Both the position numbers and the translations under genes were made by a program. From Actinobacillus arthritidis (lineage in GTDB: Bacteria; Pseudomonadota; Gammaproteobacteria; Enterobacterales; Pasteurellaceae), in the NCBI RefSeq assembly GCF_029774155.1, contig NZ_CP103833.1, positions 310,001-374,000 on the forward strand: DNA of 64,000 nt, given 5' to 3'. The notes beneath the pieces are model-generated. The model made no database searches. It was not told where the DNA came from and saw only the letters and a list, made by a program, of their open reading frames with translations. Below are positions 41,041 through 49,020 of this stretch, in pieces (position 1 is the stretch's first letter; each line of letters starts with the position of its first letter).

Positions 41041-41110
41041 TATATTTTCCAATTTAGCAAAACTTATTTAATTTCTCGTTGCTTTTTTATCAAAAATAAA
41101 TCCGTAAAAT
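41041..41110 (+). repeat. Promoter repeat, copy A (upstream of the OYE gene)
   Basis: 70 bases aligned without gaps to 47711-47780 with 60 identities by eye. Shared core AGCAAAACT.ATTTAA and TTGCTTTT followed by ATCAAAAATAAATCC. The AGCAA..TTGCT arms form an inverted repeat of the LysR-operator kind. In copy A the -10 is TAAAAT. Confidence 0.7.
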
Positions 41111-41161
41111 CCCCCCTCAACGAAACGCACAAAAGTGCCAACTCATACGGAGAATAAGAAA

Positions 41162-42307
41162 ATGATGAATCCCAAATATGCCCCTTTGTTTACCCCTTAT
41201 ACGCTCAACAACGGCGTAGAGATCAAAAACCGCCTGACGGTTGCACCGCTGACCATTTACGACTCTGGCGAAGACGGCGAGATGACAGAAGCTGGTTGCC
41301 ATTTTTGGCAAAATCGTTTTGAGGGCTTTGGCTTGTTTATTATGCCGTTTACCAACGTTCACCCAAGTGGTATTGGTTTTGAAAGCCCAAATGCTTTTGA
41401 TGAACGCCACTTACCTACCTTGCGTGAATATGCGGAAATCGCCCACGCACAAGGAGCAAAAGCGGTGGTACAGATTGCTCATTCAGGCAGTCGTGCCGAG
41501 CGTTCGATGACCCAAGGACACGATGTGATCGCCCCAACTAGCGATCTGTACGGACGTTTTCGCTCGATGACAGAACAGGAAGTGTGGGAAATGGTGGATA
41601 GTTTCGCCTATCTTGCAGAATTAGTGATGAAAGCAGGCTTTGATGGTGTGGAAATTCACGGTGCAAATGGTTGGCTTATTCAACAATTTATGTCGGCGAC
41701 AACCAATCTTCGCACGGATTACTGGGGCGGAAATTTGGAAAAACGAATGCGTTTTCCGCTAGCGATTGTGGATAAAATTGATGAAATGCGTAAAAAATAT
41801 AACCGCCCTGATTTCATCATTGGTTATCGTTTCTCGCCAGAAGAACCTGGTGAAGATGGCATTACGATGAAAGAAACGCTCGCATTAGTGGACGCATTAT
41901 TGGAAAAACCGTTGCAATATCTGCACATTTCATTGTGGGATTTCTACAAAAAAGTTCGCCGTGGGGCTGATAGCAATCTTACCCGAGTGCAAGTGGTACA
42001 CGACCGTATCAATGGACGAATGCCGTTCTTTGCCTCGGGCAATCTCTACACCGCAGACGATATGCTTAATGCCTACCAAACAGGCTGGGTGGAAAGTGTT
42101 TCAATCGGTAAAAGCATTATGCTCAACCCGAATCTAGTGGAACTGATCCAGACTGGACGAGAAGCAGAAATTGAAAGCACCTTCGACTGGGAAAAAGCAG
42201 ATTACTACCGCTACACCCCAGCAATGCTACAAGGCACAATGGCTGGCACGGATTTCTTCCCACCGTCAAAACAAAATGGTGTGAGATATAGAACCAATCA
42301 TTTTTAA
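41162..42307 (+). CDS. Old Yellow Enzyme family NADH:flavin oxidoreductase
   Basis: FMN-dependent ene-reductase family protein, TIM barrel, 381 residues. Start chosen at 41162 (MMNPKYAPLFTPYTLNN), after ACGGAGAA. Visible are the N-terminal FTPYTLNNGVEIKNRLTVAPL, the FMN/active-site QIAHSGSRAERS, and FDGVEIHGANGWLIQQFMS with the YWGGNLEKRMRFPLAIV segment. Base use is richer in G+C than the neighbouring core genes. The terminator is built of Neisseria-type uptake sequences, which argues for acquisition. The promoter is duplicated before the hydrolase gene at 47.8 kb, and a LysR gene lies at 49.9 kb. Substrate unknown, likely quinones or reactive enals. Confidence 0.85.
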   Translation: MMNPKYAPLFTPYTLNNGVEIKNRLTVAPLTIYDSGEDGEMTEAGCHFWQNRFEGFGLFIMPFTNVHPSGIGFESPNAFDERHLPTLREYAEIAHAQGAKAVVQIAHSGSRAERSMTQGHDVIAPTSDLYGRFRSMTEQEVWEMVDSFAYLAELVMKAGFDGVEIHGANGWLIQQFMSATTNLRTDYWGGNLEKRMRFPLAIVDKIDEMRKKYNRPDFIIGYRFSPEEPGEDGITMKETLALVDALLEKPLQYLHISLWDFYKKVRRGADSNLTRVQVVHDRINGRMPFFASGNLYTADDMLNAYQTGWVESVSIGKSIMLNPNLVELIQTGREAEIESTFDWEKADYYRYTPAMLQGTMAGTDFFPPSKQNGVRYRTNHF

Positions 42308-42314
42308 ATGAAGG

Positions 42315-42346
42315 AATGCCGTCTAACAGTTTTTTCAGACGGCATT
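42315..42346. terminator. Hairpin of Neisseria-type DNA uptake sequences
   Basis: AATGCCGTCT (42315-42324) pairs with AGACGGCATT (42337-42346). The right arm, read on the minus strand, is ATGCCGTCTGAA, the complete 12-base Neisseria uptake sequence, while the left arm has lost the last bases (ATGCCGTCTAAC). Inverted pairs of this sequence are standard terminators in Neisseria. It lies between the convergent OYE and nuclease genes. Confidence 0.8.
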
Positions 42347-42358
42347 AGCTCATCAATG

Positions 42359-43513
42359 TTATCTAGATATTGCTAAATCTAAAACAAAAATATCTATTCG
42401 TTGTTTCAATTCTGCAGGTATTTGTTTTTGAATATTTAGGTACAATTCTTCTGCGCTATTTATGCCATGATTTTTTCTATTAGCAACTGTTTCATTAGTA
42501 CCAAACCATAATACCAAGTAAATACCTTGTCCTTCGGCATCAGGATGGATGGTATATAAACGATCTAATTGGTGAGCAAATGCTGAATACAGCTGTGGAT
42601 GCCATTGTCCTTTAACTTCAACAGGTAGAATTTTTCTTTTACCATTAATGAGTTTAGAAAAAACAATATCGCACCGATTATCATCTTTCATATAGCCTTC
42701 ACGAATAGGAATTACTTGTCTATTTTCAAGACGTAATCTTAAACGCTCTGCAATACGTTGGGTCGCAGTATTTTCATCAACTCTATTGGCAATATTCATT
42801 TCTCCATTATAAAAAATTGATTTTGTAGAAATATCATGTCCATCTAAATCATTTTGGTAAGTTTGAAGCTCTTCTAATATAACTGCACGTAAATTTTCAA
42901 CGCTAATGATTTCATCTTTATCTAACAAATTTACAATTTGCTCAGCCGTTGGGGCTTGGAAATTTTGAATTGCTGACTTACGTAAATAATTAAATCGGAT
43001 ACTCTTTAAATCAGTATAAAATTTTGTATAGCGAACATCCTGTAATAAACGATCTATAACTGGTATAGGGTTATCTTCATTACTTCCTTCTAATTTATAA
43101 ATTAGCCCACTTAAAAAACGATACGCTTTTTCTGAAGGTGGACTATCTGAACCATGCATACTAGGCAAATGAACTTCTTGCCATTTTTTAATAAAGGTAT
43201 TCAAAATTAACTCTATTTTTATAGGAGAAAGAGTTATCCATTCTGAATAATCTCCAAAAGTGCCAAAATGATCTTCTAAAATAAAAATGCTATTATCATC
43301 TTTAATTAGTTCCTGCCAAAAAGGTTCATAATCTTTATCTAATAAATAAAAAGCATGAGCAAACCAGAAATATCTTTTAGATTTTAGCTCTGTATCTTCT
43401 TCTGCAGGAATTATATTCCGTAATTTCTCACACTGTTGCTGAACTATCTCTTTTAGTTCTTCACGATTACCAAATTGAATAGCTAGTTGCAATAGTTCTT
43501 TTTGTCTTTGCAA
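42359..43513 (-). CDS. PD-(D/E)XK nuclease-domain protein (possible C-terminal half of a larger protein)
   Basis: 384 residues, not matched to a named family. N-terminal 220 residues are helical, repeat-like (LLQLAIQFGNREELKEIV..). The C-terminal domain reads RCDIVFSKLINGKRKILPVE and on to K: D282, E299 and K301 form the PD-(D/E)XK pattern D-x16-E-x-K, followed by an alternating hydrophobic strand (GIYLVLWFG). The only upstream start codon is TTG at 43513 without a Shine-Dalgarno sequence, and the frame overlaps the end of the NTPase gene by 47 bases in another phase. A single-base slip at the AAAAA near 43500 would fuse both into one protein of about 1340 residues. Base composition is markedly AT-rich. 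Likely an effector nuclease of a defence system (inference). Confidence 0.65.
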   Translation of the reverse strand: MQRQKELLQLAIQFGNREELKEIVQQQCEKLRNIIPAEEDTELKSKRYFWFAHAFYLLDKDYEPFWQELIKDDNSIFILEDHFGTFGDYSEWITLSPIKIELILNTFIKKWQEVHLPSMHGSDSPPSEKAYRFLSGLIYKLEGSNEDNPIPVIDRLLQDVRYTKFYTDLKSIRFNYLRKSAIQNFQAPTAEQIVNLLDKDEIISVENLRAVILEELQTYQNDLDGHDISTKSIFYNGEMNIANRVDENTATQRIAERLRLRLENRQVIPIREGYMKDDNRCDIVFSKLINGKRKILPVEVKGQWHPQLYSAFAHQLDRLYTIHPDAEGQGIYLVLWFGTNETVANRKNHGINSAEELYLNIQKQIPAELKQRIDIFVLDLAISR

Positions 43514-46382
43514 AATTCATATTAGGGAATTTTTTCAGCCATTCTAAAGGGAGTGTACTCTGTAAAAATTTAAATGTTTCATCACGTGCTAGCCAATCTA
43601 CTAGTGTATTTTTACACTCTACACAGGCTAATTGTGGCTCAATATATTTACGTAGAAATTTCTCAGCATCTGCAGGATTAGAGAATAAGCATCTATCTAC
43701 TTCTTGCTTTAGTATCTCTCTATCATCAGAATTCATTCCTGCCCAATAAGTAGAAAAACCAGCTCGTAATGCGACTAATGTATCTACCGATACAGAATTT
43801 AGTGAACTATTGCGTTTTAAAATTTCTAAACAAGCAACATATAATATAGGTTCAATGTTTAATATTTCAGATTTACAGCGCAATTCTGCTAGTTTAGCTA
43901 GGCTTGGGATATCTGGTTCAATATAATCCAAACAGTTATACATAGCATTTCTCACTAGTTGCTCATCACCAAATTTTTCTAAAATTTTATCAGGCTTTTG
44001 TAAGATAGTTCGAGAGAATGCCAGAAGAGCATTCCAATGCCTTCCACTTTCTATTAATTGTCTATTTTCTTGAATATATTGAATATCTTTATTACGACTA
44101 TTTCTTTGTCTATTATTATATTCTCTAGCTCTCTTTTTACGATTGTATCTTAAAATATTTTTTCTATAATATTTTTCATGTTCTATATTATTTCTATACC
44201 AGATACGTAAAAATTCAGGTTTTTGTAATGCTTGCATACGCATATACTGACGTAATGAGTTAGAAATTTTTTCTTTACTATAAAAATTATGTCTAACCAT
44301 AAAATAAGACCATAATTCTGTATTATTAGTATTAAAAGCCAAATCAATAATATATTTAAGATCTTGAGGTTGAAAATTCAAACCAGAATGAGTGTGCCAT
44401 TCAAAGCTATAAACTTTAGTTTCATGAATAGCTTTATGATCAAATTTATTCTCAAATGCAATTTTTATAATAGCTTGTCTTAAAGTATCATGTTCAGATA
44501 AGATTTTTACTGATAGACTATCTTCTTTTCTCACACCATTTTGAAAATAGAGGTTTTTCACCCATTTCCAAATTTGTTCTGGCTCCCAAGGCTCCTGAGA
44601 CAGTTCAAAATAACGATCTAATAGCATACTGATAATCTTACTGATACCAACTCGACATTGGCAATCATACTTCTCTTGGCAAGTGCAGAATAAATTAGCA
44701 GATAGCTCATTAAGTAGAGATATAACCAAATCTAAACGCAATGTTTTAATAAATAATTTAATAAAGAAACGTTCTCCAATAACTCGCTCAATACGGTGAT
44801 CTGTAGGATACAATTCTGCACAAATTCTTAAAAATTCAATATAGTCAATTAGTTGAAATTCATTATCAGATTTGAGCATTATGTCAGTCGCGATAGAAAG
44901 TGAAGTATTATCTCCAGCTTTAATTAAATATTTCCAAGTTTTCTGATGATTATAATCTTCAATTTTTGTTAAACATTTTCCTGCCAATGTACGTATATAT
45001 CTATCTTTATATTCAAAGCTAGTATTACAAATGATATTGGTTAATTCTTCTGTTAATTTTGAAACTATAGGAGAATCTTTTAATATTTCTAATAAAAGGC
45101 TTTGTAAATCCCCATCTGTGGTGCCTAAAGATAATAAATTTTTCAGTTCATCGAGCAATTCATCGGTAAAAAATCCTGAAACACTAAAATTTCTCCATCT
45201 ATCACTACGGCGAAAATATGGATCTTCTTGATTTAATTTTTTTAATTTCAATAGTAATTTTCTTTTTGAACTAGGCAATAGTAAGGCGGGATCTCCGTTC
45301 GACAAAATTGCATAAGGATCTAAATCAATTAACGTATCTTGAATGTGTTGATTTTCTGACAATACAGCCATCCAAGCGAACAAACCACGTAACTCATCGC
45401 GTACAATATTATTTGGTGCAATAATAGATAAGATTTTACCTAGCGATAATGGATTAGTCGCTGAAGTCAATTTCTTAGCAAGATAATTACCAGCACAATA
45501 TTCTGCAACAATTCTATGAACAGGGCGATGTTGTTCTGTCCCATCAGCAGGAAGAAAAAATTGCGTAGATAAAATTTGTTTAATGTTTATATCTGAATTT
45601 AAAGTAGCAATATGTGGATAGAAACGATTAGATGCTAAATCACTTAAACTTACGCCTTCTGAGCCTGATAACATTAATTTAGTAAACACATCTTCAGATA
45701 ATTCAATTTTCTTGAGTGCAGGCAATATATTGTTACCCAAAGAGTAACTACTATTAGTTTCTTTTGCTAATCCCTCAATAGCTAGCTTAAATGCATAATA
45801 ACGATTTTCAAAACATTGATTATTTTCTACATAAGACTTTGCGAACAATTGTAAAAATAAAGGATTAGATAATAAAGGAGTTAATTCAATATTAGCCGCT
45901 TCTAAAAATTGTTCTGCATTTTGTTGTGGGTAATAATGTAAGAAAAGATCTTTTTGCTCTTTTTTCTCAAAAGGTTTTAAATAAACTAATAATGGTTCTT
46001 CACCAAATAGCTCTTTGCAATGATGTGTATAACCTTCAGACCATTCACTAGAACGGCTAGATAAAATAATTCTTTCTGCTGAGGTATTTTTAGCCATTGT
46101 GAGTGCTTTTATTACCGTTGGTGGCTCAATTTTTACTAATTCGTCAAAACCATCAATGACAAGCGAGGAACATTTTCCTTCATTTGAATGAATGAAGATA
46201 TTTGCAGTATTTTTAGTGACACCTATTTGTTCTGCCAAACTATCTAATAAATAACTTTTCCCAGCACCAGGTTCCGCAAGAACAATAATTATCTTATTCT
46301 CAACTAAAAGCAGTTCAGATTCATTAAATTCTTGATTATTAGTTGTGTGTAAAATTCTAGAAAGATAAAATTTTGAATCCAT
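43467..46382 (-). CDS. STAND/NACHT-like NTPase with long helical-repeat region
   Basis: 971 residues. Walker A EPGAGKS at 37-43. Walker B SLVIDGFDEL at 73-82 follows after an unusually short interval. A sensor-like ERIILSSRSSEW lies near 102-113. This P-loop plan is that of STAND/NACHT ATPases. A long alpha-helical repeat region follows, as in HEAT/TPR-type sensor arms, with a cysteine cluster FCTCQEKYDCQCR (about 575-587) that could bind zinc, and a very basic stretch KKRAREYNNRQRNSRNK. It starts six bases after the AAA_14 ATPase gene and overlaps the nuclease gene. The AT-rich composition and accessory location agree with a mobile anti-phage module. No exact named system can be assigned from sequence reading. 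Confidence 0.7.
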   Translation of the reverse strand: MDSKFYLSRILHTTNNQEFNESELLLVENKIIIVLAEPGAGKSYLLDSLAEQIGVTKNTANIFIHSNEGKCSSLVIDGFDELVKIEPPTVIKALTMAKNTSAERIILSSRSSEWSEGYTHHCKELFGEEPLLVYLKPFEKKEQKDLFLHYYPQQNAEQFLEAANIELTPLLSNPLFLQLFAKSYVENNQCFENRYYAFKLAIEGLAKETNSSYSLGNNILPALKKIELSEDVFTKLMLSGSEGVSLSDLASNRFYPHIATLNSDINIKQILSTQFFLPADGTEQHRPVHRIVAEYCAGNYLAKKLTSATNPLSLGKILSIIAPNNIVRDELRGLFAWMAVLSENQHIQDTLIDLDPYAILSNGDPALLLPSSKRKLLLKLKKLNQEDPYFRRSDRWRNFSVSGFFTDELLDELKNLLSLGTTDGDLQSLLLEILKDSPIVSKLTEELTNIICNTSFEYKDRYIRTLAGKCLTKIEDYNHQKTWKYLIKAGDNTSLSIATDIMLKSDNEFQLIDYIEFLRICAELYPTDHRIERVIGERFFIKLFIKTLRLDLVISLLNELSANLFCTCQEKYDCQCRVGISKIISMLLDRYFELSQEPWEPEQIWKWVKNLYFQNGVRKEDSLSVKILSEHDTLRQAIIKIAFENKFDHKAIHETKVYSFEWHTHSGLNFQPQDLKYIIDLAFNTNNTELWSYFMVRHNFYSKEKISNSLRQYMRMQALQKPEFLRIWYRNNIEHEKYYRKNILRYNRKKRAREYNNRQRNSRNKDIQYIQENRQLIESGRHWNALLAFSRTILQKPDKILEKFGDEQLVRNAMYNCLDYIEPDIPSLAKLAELRCKSEILNIEPILYVACLEILKRNSSLNSVSVDTLVALRAGFSTYWAGMNSDDREILKQEVDRCLFSNPADAEKFLRKYIEPQLACVECKNTLVDWLARDETFKFLQSTLPLEWLKKFPNMNFAKTKRTIATSYSIW

Positions 46383-46388
46383 AATATA

Positions 46389-47600
46389 TTACTCCCCCAA
46401 CAAAAACGCCCCAATATGCTGATGCACTATGCCATCTATATTTTCCTGCCAAAAATCGTCCATCGTAATCACATATTTCGGGTGGTTATCAGTAATGGCT
46501 TGCAGGGGCGAAAATTCTCGTTGGACAGTTTGTTCGCTTTCTAGTTTGTAGGCAACTTGAATATAGAGTTTTTCATTCTGTTTTTGGGCGACAAAATCAA
46601 TTTCTTTTGTGCCGAGTTTGCCGATGTAAACCTGATAACCACGGCGTTTGAGTTCAAGATAAACTAAATTTTCCAAAATGCCTGCTATCAGACTGGTACG
46701 AAAGCCCATAGTGGCATAGAGCAAAGAGACATCGCCCAAATAGAATTTTTCTTGGGTTTTCAGAATTTCTTTACCTTTCACATCAAAGCGTTCTACTCGG
46801 TGCAAAATAAACGCACTTTCTAAGGCTTTCAAATAGTTATAAACGGTGTTTAAGTCCACTTTACGTTGTTGGCTTTTGAAATAATCGGCGACATTTTTGC
46901 CCGAAAATGTGTTGCCGATGTTGTCAAACGCATATTTCACAATCCGCTCTAACAGCTCCACATCACGGATTTTATGGCGTTGCACGGTATCGCGTAAAAT
47001 CACGGACGCATAAATATCTTGCACGATTTTATAGGCAACTTCTTGCGGATAGTCCGCTGTATGCACCATTGGAAAGCCACCTTTTTGCAAATATTCATTG
47101 AAAAGTGCGGTGGAATTTGCAAGATTTTGGTGTGAATAGCCCGCTTTAAAATCCAAAAATTCCTTGTAGGAAAGTGTGAAAATCGGGATTTCCACATAAC
47201 GTCCCGCAAGATAAGTAGAAAGCTCGGACGACAACAAGTGCGAATTAGAACCTGTGATGTACAAATCCAAATGGAAATCCACCATAAACGCATTGACCGC
47301 CTTTTCCCAATCAGCCACTTCCTGAATTTCATCAAGCAACAGATAGTATTTCTCGGCAGTTTGAATTTTTTCTTTCACGAAGGCATAGAGCTTATCAGCG
47401 GTTTTGTACTCGCTAAATGCAAAGCTCTCAAAGTTGATATGAATAATTTGTTGTGCATTAACACCTTGGGTAATCAGTTCCGCTTGCAGTAACTTCATTA
47501 CCGTTGATTTGCCTGAACGGCGAATGCCTGTAATCACTTTGATTAAGGGGGTATTGATAAAAGGTTTGAGCTGTTGGAGGTAATTTGGACGGTTAATCAT
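46389..47600 (-). CDS. AAA_14 / DUF4143 family ATPase
   Basis: 403 residues of the widespread AAA_14-DUF4143 type. Walker A VITGIRRSGKSTVMK at about 23-37, Walker B YYLLLDEIQEVADW, sensor DLYITGSNSHLLSSELSTYL, and a helical region (AYKIVQDIYASVILRDTVQR). The C-terminal DUF4143 part, GTKEIDFVAQKQNEKLYIQV, resembles a degenerate PD-(D/E)XK nuclease (D kept, EXK replaced by QVA). Function of the family is not settled. It is often found near mobile elements. Its composition is closer to the flanking redox module than to the AT-rich NTPase gene, so it may not belong to the same functional unit in spite of the 6-base gap. Confidence 0.8.
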   Translation of the reverse strand: MINRPNYLQQLKPFINTPLIKVITGIRRSGKSTVMKLLQAELITQGVNAQQIIHINFESFAFSEYKTADKLYAFVKEKIQTAEKYYLLLDEIQEVADWEKAVNAFMVDFHLDLYITGSNSHLLSSELSTYLAGRYVEIPIFTLSYKEFLDFKAGYSHQNLANSTALFNEYLQKGGFPMVHTADYPQEVAYKIVQDIYASVILRDTVQRHKIRDVELLERIVKYAFDNIGNTFSGKNVADYFKSQQRKVDLNTVYNYLKALESAFILHRVERFDVKGKEILKTQEKFYLGDVSLLYATMGFRTSLIAGILENLVYLELKRRGYQVYIGKLGTKEIDFVAQKQNEKLYIQVAYKLESEQTVQREFSPLQAITDNHPKYVITMDDFWQENIDGIVHQHIGAFLLGE

Positions 47601-47613
47601 AGCAAAATCTTTT

Positions 47614-47666
47614 TGGTTATACTCTAAATTACTACTGATTTTACTATCTTATTTTGGTTATAACCA
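47614..47666. promoter_or_regulatory. Palindrome TGGTTATAACCA and a half copy in the divergent promoter region
   Basis: TGGTTATAACCA (47655-47666) is a perfect 12-base palindrome. A half site, TGGTTATA, lies at 47614-47621. Both are upstream of the leftward ATPase gene and could be the operator of a regulator not encoded nearby. Confidence 0.4.
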
Positions 47667-47710
47667 TAAAAAGTTTTGATTTTTTGGTTTTTTAGGCGGT
47701 GTTTTGCTCA

Positions 47711-47780
47711 TATATTTTCCAAATAAGCAAAACTCATTTAACTCCCCATTGCTTTTTCATCAAAAATAAATCCCTATAAT
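47711..47780 (+). repeat. Promoter repeat, copy B (upstream of the hydrolase gene)
   Basis: Second copy of the 70-base element at 41041-41110. Inverted arms AAGCAA (47726-47731) and TTGCTT (47749-47754), and a good -10 TATAAT (47774-47779). Candidate target of the LysR protein encoded at 49.9 kb. Confidence 0.7.
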
Positions 47781-47812
47781 TGACCGTACTTAAATTATTT
47801 TAGGACAAGAAA

Positions 47813-48670
47813 ATGAAAGAACTTAATATCGCCACTCAATCAGGTACGGTATTGCACGGTGTGCTGTTCCCTGCTGAAACCCAAGCGAAAACGGTGGTTA
47901 TTGCGATTACAGGCATTCACGGTAACTTTTATTCCAATCCGTTTTATTACAACATTGGGGAAACCTTGAGTAAGGCGGGGGTGGATTTTCTTTATGCACA
48001 AACTCGCAATGCGTTCGGCAAAATGCAAGAAGTGAACGCCTTAACCAACGAACCTGAAATTATCGGGTCGTTCAATGAAGATTTTGCAAAAACCATTGAA
48101 GATTTGACCGCTTACCTTGATTTTGCCGAACAGCAAGGCTATGAAAATATCGTGCTGGCAGGACATTCGCTTGGGGCGAACAAAGTTATCTATTATTTGA
48201 GTGAAACGCAAGATCCACGAGTGAGCAAATTTCTGCTACTCAGCCCCGCTAATGTTACCCATTTAACCAATTTTGTCGGTGAGCCTGAGCGTGCCTACAT
48301 TCGCCAAATGGTCGAAAAGGGTCAAGGGCAAAAATTACTCCCTTTTGAGCTATTTGGTTGGTTACCCGCCACAGCGGATACCGCCTATCAATGGCTGTAT
48401 AGCCCGTTGCTGAATAATGTCCACGTGGAAACAGATGGCGATTTTTCTCAAGTGGAAAAAATTTCTCATTCAGGGGCTTTGTTAATCGGTACGCTTGACC
48501 GTTTTACTTACGGCGATCCAAGTGGTTTTTTAGGCAATATCAATGCTCACTTCACAAATAGCCAAGCAAACGAGCTGATTTTTATCTCAAACACAGGACA
48601 TACTTATCAGCAAAAAGAGCAAGAACTGGCGGATAAAATCCGTGATCTGCTGACAACTTGGGGGATTTAA
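47813..48670 (+). CDS. Alpha/beta hydrolase
   Basis: 285 residues, alpha/beta-hydrolase fold related to DUF1749 proteins. The nucleophile elbow is VLAGHSLGANKVIYYL with Ser near residue 119. A catalytic acid is likely in LIGTLDRFTYGDPSGFLG, and the His in FISNTGHTYQQKEQE. The early segment IAITGIHGNFYSNPFYYNI carries the oxyanion region. Substrate unknown. It starts a tightly linked rightward group with a tautomerase (overlapping stop/start TAATG), a DsbA-like protein and a LysR regulator. G+C is above that of core genes. Confidence 0.82.
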   Translation: MKELNIATQSGTVLHGVLFPAETQAKTVVIAITGIHGNFYSNPFYYNIGETLSKAGVDFLYAQTRNAFGKMQEVNALTNEPEIIGSFNEDFAKTIEDLTAYLDFAEQQGYENIVLAGHSLGANKVIYYLSETQDPRVSKFLLLSPANVTHLTNFVGEPERAYIRQMVEKGQGQKLLPFELFGWLPATADTAYQWLYSPLLNNVHVETDGDFSQVEKISHSGALLIGTLDRFTYGDPSGFLGNINAHFTNSQANELIFISNTGHTYQQKEQELADKIRDLLTTWGI

Positions 48671-49014
48671 TGCCATTTCTATTTTTAAAGACGAACGTCG
48701 CTATTTCGCCAGAACAAGAAGTTAAGCTAAAAACCGCTTTCGGCAAGGCGATTGCGTTAGTGCCAAATAAGTCGGAGGCGGTGTTGATGATGGAATTGCA
48801 AGACAACGCCCAAATGTGGCTTCGTGGCGGTCAGCCACCAATGGCGTTTATCAAGTTGAGTTTGTTCGCCAACCCACAACATTTGGGCTACCCTGAATTG
48901 ACGGCGATGCTCACGCAACAAGTGGCAGAAATTTTGCCCATTCCGCCCGAAAATGTGTATATCCAATTTGACAACATTCAGGCGTGGGGCGTGAATGGGT
49001 TTTATCTTGAGTAA
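48670..49014 (+). CDS. MIF/4-oxalocrotonate tautomerase-like protein
   Basis: 114 residues beginning MPFLFLKTNVAIS, so that removal of Met exposes the catalytic Pro1 of the tautomerase superfamily. The end PENVYIQFDNIQAWGVNGFYLE resembles macrophage migration inhibitory factor (YINYYDMNAANVGWN). The start codon overlaps the hydrolase stop (TAATG), indicating translational coupling. Probably a keto-enol tautomerase of unknown substrate. Part of the LysR-linked redox module. Confidence 0.82.
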   Translation: MPFLFLKTNVAISPEQEVKLKTAFGKAIALVPNKSEAVLMMELQDNAQMWLRGGQPPMAFIKLSLFANPQHLGYPELTAMLTQQVAEILPIPPENVYIQFDNIQAWGVNGFYLE

Positions 49015-49020
49015 CAAAAT

